This document shows positions 1-6,127 of a stretch of DNA of 6,406 nucleotides, in pieces. Each line of letters starts with the position of its first letter. The stretch's first letter is position 1. The notes below the pieces were generated by a model, which saw nothing but the letters and a program-made list of their open reading frames with translations, made no database searches and was not told where the DNA came from. The position numbers were made by a program, and so were the translations under genes. Source of the stretch: Acidobacteriota bacterium (GTDB lineage Bacteria > Acidobacteriota > Terriglobia > Terriglobales > Acidobacteriaceae); contig JAKART010000142.1 in the NCBI GenBank assembly GCA_021819255.1, forward strand, positions 1 through 6,406. The letters are read 5' to 3'.

Positions 1-533
1 GGAGCAGGCACTGCACCAAGGGGCGGTGAGGTTGAAAGTAACGCCGCATCTGGTACGAGTCAAGTATAAAACAACTAGATCTTGTGGTGTTGAAGTAGAT
101 ACTCCCCGGATGCGGCGATGCGCGAAGGGGACCGCGGTTTTCCGGGGATTTTGCTGTGGAAAGTTTGTGAACAGGGCGTGAATGGCGGGCTCGGCCGAGC
201 GGGGTGTTCCGGATTTACGAGGCTCGGGAAGGGTCCCCGGCGCGACAGCCGGAATGCAAGAGAAGACCCAAGTGAGCGCGGCCAAACCAGGGCTGTTTTG
301 GATCCGGACAAGGCTCAAGTTTTCGGCTGGATTGCCGCCTGAGCAGGCTCTCGTCCCGCGACCCGTGGAAAGCGTTCCCGGCCGGCGGGGAGCGGAGGAC
401 CGTGGCCGGAAGGCGGGACGGAATCCTCGACCGAGACCGGGAACAGGACACAGGCGTCCATGCCGCCCAGATATCGCTCCGGACGGCTCGAGGGGAACGG
501 ATCCATCTCCTTCGTGGATCCCCCTGGGGGTGG
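1..533. other. Stretch with no supportable gene
   Basis: No reading frame here looks like a real protein. The open frames on both strands are rich in Arg, Pro, Ser and Gly, as expected for antisense or random frames in GC-rich DNA, and none has a good ribosome binding site. The first 100 bases are more AT-rich than the rest. They contain a minus-strand ATG at 49-47 that stays open to the window edge (starting MRRYFQPH), but with no Shine-Dalgarno sequence. Several inverted repeats occur: CCCCGGA at 104-110 with TCCGGGG at 141-147, CGTCCCGC at 352-359 with GCGGGACG at 413-420, and the hairpin at 499-521. This is mainly the region 3' of the P460-like gene. Confidence 0.6.
499..521 (-). terminator. 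Weak stem-loop just after the P460-like gene
   Basis: GGATCCA at 499-505 is perfectly complementary to TGGATCC at 515-521, giving a 7-bp stem with a 9-nt loop. On the minus strand it starts 13 nt after the TAA stop at 534-536. A second GC-rich pairing outside it (GGGG with CCCC, with a bulge) could lengthen the stem. There is no U-tract, so it is not a classical intrinsic terminator. Its position at the end of the two-gene heme unit is the main reason to list it. It could also be a chance pair of GGATCC hexamers. Confidence 0.25.
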
Positions 534-980
534 TTATGGAACGCGCGCCGGCTGCATCGCCGCGATCTGCTCGGCCGCGGTTCCGGGAGTCTCCCTCCAG
601 GGCGTCCCCGTAAACTTCTCGTCGACTCCCCGACCTGCAACCACAAACTCCACCGAGACCGGCTGGCCAGGAATCCTGGCGCCGAACCAGTGTGGATCTT
701 CACCTTCCCTCCACGTCACCAGACCCAACACAGCCCCGGCAGGATACGCCACCCCCGCCCGAGCCGCTTTGACGGCGGCATCGTCTCCAAAGAGCGTGGT
801 CATGGAACCGGAGCTTCGATCCACCTCGGTGGCAATCGCCGTCCACTGCAGCACGGGGTAGGGCAGGCCTTTGTCCAGCGCGGCCGGCAGATCGTACAGT
901 TGATCTTCAGCCATCTGCCGCCGGCATCCGCAGAGGCAGAGCAGCAGCAGCGCGGGGGCAGCAACCGAGGGCATCTTCAT
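534..980 (-). CDS. P460-like lipoprotein lacking a heme-attachment motif
   Basis: The product is 148 residues. The N-terminus has a short basic start, a leucine-rich core (residues 10-16) and a lipobox-like Leu-Cys-Gly-Cys with Cys19 as the likely lipidated residue, so I expect a lipoprotein exported to the periplasm. The mature part resembles the cytochrome P460 fold: the WTAIATEVDRSSGSM segment (46-60), GDDAAVKAARAG (65-76), YPAGAVLGLVTW (79-90) and DPHWFGARIPG (95-105) align in order with the matching blocks of the P460 domain encoded just upstream. Unlike that domain it has no CxxCH, so covalent c-type heme is not expected. ATG at 980 overlaps the upstream stop as ATGA, and GGGAG lies 7 nt before it, so the start is secure. 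Length and the ending in ARVP look complete and not truncated. Its role is unknown; it could be a partner, heme chaperone or non-covalent heme binder for the upstream protein. Fold family is likely; function is inference. Confidence 0.82.
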   Translation of the reverse strand: MKMPSVAAPALLLLCLCGCRRQMAEDQLYDLPAALDKGLPYPVLQWTAIATEVDRSSGSMTTLFGDDAAVKAARAGVAYPAGAVLGLVTWREGEDPHWFGARIPGQPVSVEFVVAGRGVDEKFTGTPWRETPGTAAEQIAAMQPARVP

Positions 981-1993
981 TGTCCCGCTCCCTTGGCCTC
1001 TTGCCTCTCCGGGCCAGACGGGCCGGTCTTCGGCTCCCGGGGCAGCGGGAGGGAGAAGACAAAGTCATTCGCCTTGACAGCCTCGTGGCATCCCAGGCAC
1101 TCATTGTCAAAGTGCGGTCCATCTCCGTAAGGTTTCAACTGATCGCCGACGAAGCGTGCAAACCCCCATCCCTCCGTGCCGGCAAACTGGATGCGATGCT
1201 TTTCCATGAACTCCACCTGAAGGAACCTTCCCGGCCGCAGATGTCCGTGCCCATCGTCCACGGCCCGCCAGGCGATGCTGGCAAGGGCTGCGCCCTCCGG
1301 CCAGGAGGGTAGCTGCCGAGCTTCGATGGCGCGGATCGCAATCTCGTTGCCGGTGATGATCCGCAGGCTGTGATCGTCTCCTCGATCGACGGCGGTGATC
1401 ACCTGCCAGCCTGCAAAGCCGGGTAGAAACGGAGTTCCGTTGGGCGAGGGTCCTGCCGGCTTTCGGTTGGGCTCGGGCGCAGCCAGGGCCGCCGGCTTGG
1501 CCACAAACGGCTTGCTCGGCTCGCCCTGGCCTCCGGCTGGCGGGAAGGGCGCCAGATAGGCCTTCAGGGTAGCCAGCTCCTGCGCCGTTACCCCGGAGTG
1601 GGGATGTCCGAGCCGATAAAGCCGCAGCGGCATGGCGCCCAACTGAATCTGGTCCACTGACTCAAAGAGAGCGGCTCGTTGGCGGACAAGGGGTTGGGCG
1701 CCAAGCTCTGAAAAGTTCAGCACTCTTCTTGCTCTCTGCACGTCAGAGGCCGCCACCCAGTACACGGGCGCCACCTGGTCCCACCACAGGAGCTGGGGAT
1801 GGTCGGAGTGGCAGGCGTAGCAGCGCCGCACCAGGATCTCTCGCACCTGCGGCGGTACGGCAATCTCCGTCTGCGCTCCCGCCGGGGCCCCGAGCGATGG
1901 CCGGATCGCCTGAAGGGCAAGCGCCACCGCCAGAACCAACGACAATGCTCCGAATCCGCGCCGCAACCTGGCCATAGCGTCCGCAACCATCAT
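977..1993 (-). CDS. Diheme Haem_bd / cytochrome P460 fusion protein
   Basis: The product is 338 residues. A basic start (MARLRRG, residues 7-13) and a hydrophobic segment (about 14-30) form a signal peptide or N-terminal anchor, placing the protein in the periplasm. Residues 45-150 match the Haem_bd (heme-binding) domain: CYACH at 58-62, a Trp-Trp and LNFSEL (92-97) region, and MPLRLY with a following His (121-130), where Met121 is a candidate second axial ligand. A Pro/Ala/Gly-rich linker spans about 151-187. Residues 188-315 are a cytochrome P460 domain with a GWQVIT start, GNEIAIRAI, the WPEGA...W block, GWGFARF (275-281) and CLGCH at 299-303. Two c-type hemes are therefore expected. P460 proteins are known for hydroxylamine or NO chemistry, but the substrate here cannot be read from sequence. 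ATG at 1993 gives the longest form. ATG at 1975 (residue 7) would also give a good signal sequence, and neither has a clear Shine-Dalgarno. It overlaps the P460-like gene by ATGA, so they form an operon. Confidence 0.9.
   Translation of the reverse strand: MMVADAMARLRRGFGALSLVLAVALALQAIRPSLGAPAGAQTEIAVPPQVREILVRRCYACHSDHPQLLWWDQVAPVYWVAASDVQRARRVLNFSELGAQPLVRQRAALFESVDQIQLGAMPLRLYRLGHPHSGVTAQELATLKAYLAPFPPAGGQGEPSKPFVAKPAALAAPEPNRKPAGPSPNGTPFLPGFAGWQVITAVDRGDDHSLRIITGNEIAIRAIEARQLPSWPEGAALASIAWRAVDDGHGHLRPGRFLQVEFMEKHRIQFAGTEGWGFARFVGDQLKPYGDGPHFDNECLGCHEAVKANDFVFSLPLPREPKTGPSGPERQEAKGAGQ
988..992 (-). promoter_or_regulatory. Ribosome binding site of the P460-like gene
   Basis: On the minus strand GGGAG lies 7 nt before the ATG at 980. 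It sits inside the 3' end of the upstream heme gene, whose TGA overlaps that ATG by one base. The arrangement fixes the start codon and implies translational coupling of the two genes. Confidence 0.7.
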
Positions 1994-2170
1994 CCCATGA
2001 GCCGGCCGTGGAGACGTAGACCTCAGGAATACGCAGGGGAAGGGCTCTTCCCGGGCCTGCCGTCAAGAGGGCGGAGACCAGCAGCGACGGCACCGAGCTT
2101 CTACCCGGCCGGTCACGCCGCGCTGGTCCAGGAGCGGGTGATTTTGCCCCCCGGAGAGGGGACAAGCCAC

Positions 2171-2190
2171 CGGCGGGGTTGGCCCCGCTG
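2171..2190. repeat. GC-rich hairpin in the intergenic region
   Basis: CGGCGGGG at 2171-2178 pairs with CCCCGCTG at 2183-2190 through eight pairs, one of them G-U, around a TTGG tetraloop. It lies about 174 nt after the protease stop and about 178 nt before the heme gene start. There is no U-tract on either strand, so I do not call it a terminator. It could be a pause or RNA-stability element, or a by-product of the high GC content. Confidence 0.4.
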
Positions 2191-2297
2191 CTCGTCGCCA
2201 CCCGGCCAGATTGCTGACCGGAGGACGCGATTGCGGAGGCGCACATGCGGCGTGTTCGACGCAGACCTGGCCGAAAAACAGGTCAACGCTTCCGTGA

Positions 2298-2329
2298 ACC
2301 GCAGGTGCGGACCAGTACCGCAGGTGCGG
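2298..2329. repeat. Two tandem copies of a 12-bp dyad
   Basis: The 13-mer ACCGCAGGTGCGG occurs at 2298-2310 and again at 2317-2329, exactly 19 bp apart. Each copy contains the dyad CCGCA-GG-TGCGG with perfect 5-bp arms. The two-base spacer is too short for a stable RNA hairpin loop, which favours a protein-binding dyad. Alternatively the two copies can pair with each other across the 7-nt spacer, leaving only the central GG pairs mismatched, and form a terminator-like stem 35 to 66 nt after the protease stop. No U-tract follows directly, although a T5 run is found about 40 nt further on. Confidence 0.5.
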
Positions 2330-2363
2330 GCGAGGATGGGGAGCGGGCATCAGCCGTCGATCT

Positions 2364-5300
2364 TCAGCTGACCGTCACCGTGAAGTTGGCGGAACTGGTG
2401 ACCGAGCCGGAGGCTCCGGTGATGGTGAGGGTGTAGGTTCCGGCGGGGGTGTCGTTGCCGGACGGGTTCGGGGTGCTGGTGGTGGAGCCGCCGCAGCCTG
2501 CCAATCCCAGGCCGCCGCACAGGAGCGCCAGGAGCAGCCCCAGCGCCAGGCCCCCGCGCAGCCACAGGGAGCGCAGCCTCCGGGAGCGCAGCCTGCGGGA
2601 GCGGCGATCCAGACCGGCGATCCAGAGCAAGCCTGCCAGTGAGCCGGGGAGCGGAAGCCGTCGCCAAGGAGAAGCCGGAGAGTTGTGGCCAGGCGGAGCG
2701 GCGGTGGGGTGGACAAAGACGATCCGGGAGCCGGGCCGGGCCGCTCCGGCGCTCGCGCAGGCCGTGGTGCTGGTGTAGACGGTGTAACTGGAGGTAGCCG
2801 TGGCTGCGCTGGTGATGGAGACCGAGGTTGGGTTGATGACAACGCAGCCGTCCGTAAGCGATCCATCATTGACGGAGAGCGTGACCGCGCCAGTGAAGCC
2901 GTTGGTGGGCGTAACCACGATCGAGCCCGTCGCGGAGTTTCCGGGAGCCAGACTGACGTTGCTGGCGGCGACGCCAAAGACGCCGCTGGAGGTGGAGGAG
3001 CCCAGGGTGAGCGTGACGGCAGCGTTGGAGGTGGCGTAGGTGCTGCTGCCGGAGTAAGTCGCCTGGACGACGTAGGTTCCCGTGGCCGTTGCGGAGAAGT
3101 TGTAGGTGCCCACGCCGTTGGCGAGGGTGACCGTCGTCGCCGCGCCGCCGTTGACGCTGACTGAGACCGTGCCGGTGGGAGTCGCGGCTGAGGAGGGAGA
3201 TCCGACGCCGGGGGCGACCGTGATGGTGATGACGTCACTGGCGCCCGAGACGGGGGAGAGAGTCGCTGCGGTCAAGGTGGTGTTGGTAGCGAGGAGCTGG
3301 CTGCTGGCGGTGTTCTTTGGCCAGGCGTTGACCAGGTTGGCAAAGTCGATGGAGCCCAGGCCGGAGGCCTCATCGTAGCCGGTTCCGGCGTAATACTCAG
3401 TGGTGTCTTCGCCCGTTCCGCACCAGGTTGTTCCGGCCGCGCAGTTGTTGCCCAGGTCGGAGCCGACCTGGGTGATGTCATGGAAGGCTGAGGCGTAGAC
3501 AGTGGCGCTGGCGGCCAGGGTGTACAGCTCATTGTTGATCACGCCCTGTCCGCCCGTGGGATTTCCTCCCGTTGCGCTGTAGCCCTTCTTCTGGTCGAGG
3601 ATGGCCAGCATGCCGGCGAAGATGGGGGCGGCGAAGCTGGTTCCGCCGGCGCGGGTGAGATAGCCGCTCGCGTTCCGGAAGCCGTTCGAGCAGCTTCCTG
3701 TGACGTTGGTGAAGTTCTGGTCGCTGGAGCAGATCAGGTAACCGCCGTAGAAGGCGTCATCCTTGGAATTGGCTGGGTCGACGTAAGGCTCTGAGGGCGA
3801 GGCGTAGAGGGAGATGTCGGGGACCATCCGCTTGGTGCTGTTGGCCGGGATGCCCGGGACGCCGCTCTGGCTCTGCCAGGTCTGGATGGGGGTGTAGATG
3901 CTGACACCGCCGCCGCCGGCGGAGATCGGATTGGGGCTGGTCGCGCCCAGGCTGGCATCGCCGGCGTCGTCGTTCCAGACCTCCTCCGGGATGTAAGATT
4001 TGGCGGAGCTGATGATGTCCGTGCTGCTCCGCGCGTCGAAGTAGGGGCTGCCGGGTGCGATGTCAGTCACCGGGAACTCAGTGCCGCCCACGCTGGTGAC
4101 GTACTCGCTGGAGCCGGGGAAGTCTACGGCCAGTTGCTCGTTTTTCGCGGTATCCGAAGACGCAAATGAGCCGTAGCAGTCCGTCGAGCCCTGGTCGCCG
4201 GCGGCTGAGATGACGGTCTGGCCCTGGCTGGAGGCCTCCTCCAGGGAGGCATTGTAGGTGTTGTAGGTGGATAACCCGAGGCCCTGTTCGCAGGCGCCGT
4301 AGCTGGAACTGATGATGTCGCCGATGCCGTTGTCGATTGCATATTGGAGCGCCTGAAAGGCTCCGCCGGAGTTCGGTGCGTTGCCGGTATAGATGAAGTC
4401 GATGTTGGCGCCCTGGGCCATGGCCTCGGAGTACTCCAGATCGATGTCCGACTCGACCTCGTCGCTGTCAGTGCTGGTGTCGCCGATGGTGGAGCTTCCG
4501 GTATTCGGGACCAGGGTCACGGTGGGGAGCTTGTTGGAGATGCCGAGGGCGTTCTGGAAGTTGGTCAGGTCGGAGTTCACAAAAGCGGACTGGCCGGCGA
4601 TGACGATCGTCTCACCCGAGCCGTTGAAGCCCTGGCTGGTGATGGGGGTGACGTCATAGATGGTGTCGATGTCGTCCGGTGTGAGGTAGTTTTCGCCCGA
4701 GATAGACGAGGTGAAGTGGGCCCTCACGTCCTGCGCCACTGCCTGGGCGGGGCGCAACCGGAAGTGGGAGTGAGGACGGAAGTCGCTGATGTTCTCCACG
4801 TTGAGGACGGCCCCGCTGAGCGCGGCGGGGATGGTCAGGTCCCCGGAGGGGGCGAAGTGGGTCACCGGGGTCCGTGCGCCGGCCGGGGTGAAGCGGTAGT
4901 TGTGCAGAGGGACGCCGAAGGCGGAGGCGAACTGGGCAGCGGTTCCAGAGAAGAAGATGCGCGCGTGGTTCGGCGTCACGGAATCCACGCTGAAGCCGTG
5001 CTGCTGCAGCCAGCCCTCGGCGGCGTCGATGTCCGCCTGCGCAGCGCCGAACTGGGCGGCGTACTGGGCCGGGGTGATCCAATGGTGGTACTGCGGGGAG
5101 GCGGGATTCTGCTGGGCCTGGACCAGAGCATCCAGCGCAGCTTGCTGGGCGGGACTGCGGCTGAAGACCAGCGCCATGCCCCGCAGAGGCGTGTTGCCGG
5201 CCAGGGGCCCGGCGTCATCCGCAGCCCGGGCGAGCGGCGGATGGGAGTGAGCGATGGGGACGCGGACGGTGTCGTCGATCGGCTGGGTGATGCGCGCCTC

Positions 5301-5471
5301 CGGCTGCGCCGTGATGGCCTGATCCGCGGCGGAAACCTGCGCTTGGGCGAAGGCCGGCAGTGAGAAACAGAAGAAGGCGCCGGCGAGCAGACAGGAGGAG
5401 GAGACGGCCACGCGCAGAAGTGACAAGCGCAGCCGCGAGCGAAGGGGAAGACGGATCGGAAGACGTTTCAA
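2364..5471 (-). CDS. Secreted S53 (sedolisin/kumamolisin) peptidase with Ig-like repeats and C-terminal membrane hairpin
   Basis: The product is 1035 residues from a TTG start at 5471. That start gives an Arg-rich n-region, a hydrophobic core (about 19-38) and a likely signal-peptidase cut after AFA (40-42), and AAGG lies 6 nt upstream. The frame opens further upstream with GTG at 5777 and ATG at 5552, but those add a poorly coding, Arg-rich leader. Residues about 69-225 are the pro-kumamolisin activation domain. About 262-717 is the S53 catalytic domain: Glu340 and Asp344 in ESDIDLE, the oxyanion Asp426 in SAAGDQGS, nucleophile Ser612 in GGTSFAAP, and calcium-site residues Asp665-Ile666, Gly696, Gly698 and Asp700 near the end. 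All key residues are present, so an active acid endopeptidase is expected, autoactivated by removal of the propeptide. Residues about 727-825 are an Ig-like (Big_3) repeat. About 830-905 and 1007-1035 look like two halves of a second one, separated by a short hydrophobic segment (942-954), an Arg-rich loop (956-968) and a transmembrane helix (972-992). The protease likely faces the periplasm. It stands alone as a transcription unit. Confidence 0.93.
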   Translation of the reverse strand: MKRLPIRLPLRSRLRLSLLRVAVSSSCLLAGAFFCFSLPAFAQAQVSAADQAITAQPEARITQPIDDTVRVPIAHSHPPLARAADDAGPLAGNTPLRGMALVFSRSPAQQAALDALVQAQQNPASPQYHHWITPAQYAAQFGAAQADIDAAEGWLQQHGFSVDSVTPNHARIFFSGTAAQFASAFGVPLHNYRFTPAGARTPVTHFAPSGDLTIPAALSGAVLNVENISDFRPHSHFRLRPAQAVAQDVRAHFTSSISGENYLTPDDIDTIYDVTPITSQGFNGSGETIVIAGQSAFVNSDLTNFQNALGISNKLPTVTLVPNTGSSTIGDTSTDSDEVESDIDLEYSEAMAQGANIDFIYTGNAPNSGGAFQALQYAIDNGIGDIISSSYGACEQGLGLSTYNTYNASLEEASSQGQTVISAAGDQGSTDCYGSFASSDTAKNEQLAVDFPGSSEYVTSVGGTEFPVTDIAPGSPYFDARSSTDIISSAKSYIPEEVWNDDAGDASLGATSPNPISAGGGGVSIYTPIQTWQSQSGVPGIPANSTKRMVPDISLYASPSEPYVDPANSKDDAFYGGYLICSSDQNFTNVTGSCSNGFRNASGYLTRAGGTSFAAPIFAGMLAILDQKKGYSATGGNPTGGQGVINNELYTLAASATVYASAFHDITQVGSDLGNNCAAGTTWCGTGEDTTEYYAGTGYDEASGLGSIDFANLVNAWPKNTASSQLLATNTTLTAATLSPVSGASDVITITVAPGVGSPSSAATPTGTVSVSVNGGAATTVTLANGVGTYNFSATATGTYVVQATYSGSSTYATSNAAVTLTLGSSTSSGVFGVAASNVSLAPGNSATGSIVVTPTNGFTGAVTLSVNDGSLTDGCVVINPTSVSITSAATATSSYTVYTSTTACASAGAARPGSRIVFVHPTAAPPGHNSPASPWRRLPLPGSLAGLLWIAGLDRRSRRLRSRRLRSLWLRGGLALGLLLALLCGGLGLAGCGGSTTSTPNPSGNDTPAGTYTLTITGASGSVTSSANFTVTVS
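2567..2610. repeat. 15-bp in-frame tandem repeat encoding an Arg-rich loop
   Basis: GGGAGCGCAGCCTCC (2567-2581), GGGAGCGCAGCCTGC (2582-2596) and a diverged third unit from 2597 form a 15-bp tandem array. On the minus strand it encodes RRLRS twice (protease residues 959-968). An adjoining 11-mer, GGCGATCCAGA, is also duplicated with a 13-bp period at 2603-2613 and 2616-2626. The period is a multiple of three, so copy-number change would lengthen or shorten the basic loop between the two hydrophobic segments without shifting the frame. Confidence 0.7.
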
Positions 5472-5477
5472 GGTGAG

Positions 5478-5481
5478 CCTT
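5478..5481 (-). promoter_or_regulatory. Ribosome binding site deciding the TTG start of the protease
   Basis: On the minus strand AAGG is followed by 6 nt (CTCACC) and then TTG at 5471-5469. No comparable site precedes the in-frame ATG codons at 5552 and 5642 or the GTG at 5777. Together with the well-shaped signal peptide it produces, this supports TTG as the start. Confidence 0.5.
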
Positions 5482-5742
5482 AGCCTCAGGAAAAGAGAAC
5501 GATGGAAGAGAGCGGCGCTCCGAGCTGGATAGAAGACTACACGCCCCTGCATATGACGAGGGCGCGCCCGGTGAGCGGGTGGAACGTTGCAGCAAGCTGG
5601 AAGCTGGTCCGCTGAAGGCGGCGCTGCCAGGATCACGGACATCGTCGCGCGGGAGAAGCGTGCTTCGGCGTAGCGTCGGCTCTCGGATCGGCATTGCACT
5701 TCCCAACACAAAAAGGAGATGGCCTCTTTCTTTGCCCTGCAA

Positions 5743-5856
5743 GGCTTCTCTACACCAGAAGACGACTCTGGATCCACAACAGGTTACAGCGCCCAATTGC
5801 ATCCAGGCAGGCGCTTTGGACCCTGGAGAAGCCGGAGCTCTGCCCGAGGGCTTCTC
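5743..5856. repeat. Inverted and direct repeats of an 8-mer in the protease leader
   Basis: GGCTTCTC occurs at 5743-5750 and 5849-5856, and its complement GAGAAGCC lies between them at 5826-5833. The central copy can pair with the near partner (15-nt loop, extended by one G-U pair) or with the far partner (75-nt loop), but not with both. All three lie about 270 to 385 nt upstream of the protease start on the minus strand. This could be a leader RNA with two alternative folds, or a chance set of repeats. Confidence 0.35.
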
Positions 5857-6127
5857 TCATCGATGGCGTTCCTCCGCGTGCGATTCCATCCTCTGCCTCG
5901 TCTTGCCGGCTGCTTCCGTGCGTCGCTCAACAGATCCCTACGGACATCTTAGAGTGGTTTTGCCGGATTCGGGATGTTTCCCGGCAGGGCGGAGGCGGAG
6001 CGAAAGCGGAAAACCTCGACGCCCAGTCGGCTGGTCGTGCAGGCTTCCTTGATGGTGCTTCGATCCGCCGCCTCTGGCTGCGCTCACGCCGCGTGGGCGC
6101 CAGTGGTTTCTGCGTCTGGCCGGCCTT

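Larger units (their letters stand above)
1994..2363. other. Intergenic region between protease and heme operon
   Basis: This 370-bp gap lies 3' of the protease and 5' of the heme operon and should carry the protease terminator and the heme promoter. It holds two tandem 12-bp dyads (2299-2329), an inverted repeat GACCTG (2264-2269) / CAGGTC (2279-2284), and a GC hairpin at 2171-2190. A minus-strand TTGACG at 2066-2061 would make a good -35 box, but no acceptable -10 lies 16-18 nt downstream. No protein-like frame was seen. Confidence 0.55.
5472..6127. other. Long non-coding upstream region of the protease gene
   Basis: These 656 bases separate the protease start from the palindromic element. 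The open frames in them, including the in-frame extension of the protease to 5777, are Arg/Ser/Pro-rich and look non-coding. The region contains repeated and inverted GGCTTCTC motifs (5743-5856), and an overlapping pair of inverted repeats at 5961-5986 (TGCCGG with CCGGCA, or CGGGA with TCCCG). I could not find a convincing sigma-70 promoter on the minus strand. The protease promoter should nevertheless lie here. Confidence 0.5.

Noticed and set aside
35..63. TTGACT and TACTTT with 17-bp spacing on the minus strand as a promoter
   Set aside because: The -10 box matches poorly and would lie inside the only candidate downstream frame, so there is nothing sensible for it to drive.
315..506. Small minus-strand frame downstream of the P460-like gene, with AAGGAG just before its ATG
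   Set aside because: The AAGGAG abuts the ATG with no spacer, too close for initiation, and the product resembles no family.
905..980. Possible frameshift that removed a CxxCH from the P460-like protein
   Set aside because: No CxxCH turns up in the other minus-strand frames near or after its end, and the C-terminus looks like a natural ending.
402..1130. Plus-strand open frame (242 codons) opposite the heme genes
   Set aside because: It lies antisense to two well-supported genes, has low-complexity Arg/Pro/Ser-rich composition and no domain signature.
2061..2066. TTGACG on the minus strand as a -35 box for the heme operon
   Set aside because: No sequence resembling TATAAT lies 16-18 nt downstream; the nearest candidate (TATTCC) is about 29 nt away.
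2375..3238. Second minus-strand frame (287 codons) inside the protease 3' end
   Set aside because: It is a Pro/Ser/Arg-rich shift of the Ig-like repeat coding region, with no start signal and no recognisable domain.
4344..5363. Long plus-strand open frame (339 codons) opposite the protease gene
   Set aside because: It is antisense to conserved catalytic and propeptide coding sequence and its composition (Gly, Val, Asp, Arg-rich) is typical of the complement of a GC-rich gene.
5713..5952. AAGGAG at 5713-5718 followed by ATG and a 77-codon plus-strand frame
   Set aside because: The spacer is zero, the protein is Arg/Ser-rich with no domain, and it lies opposite the protease leader.
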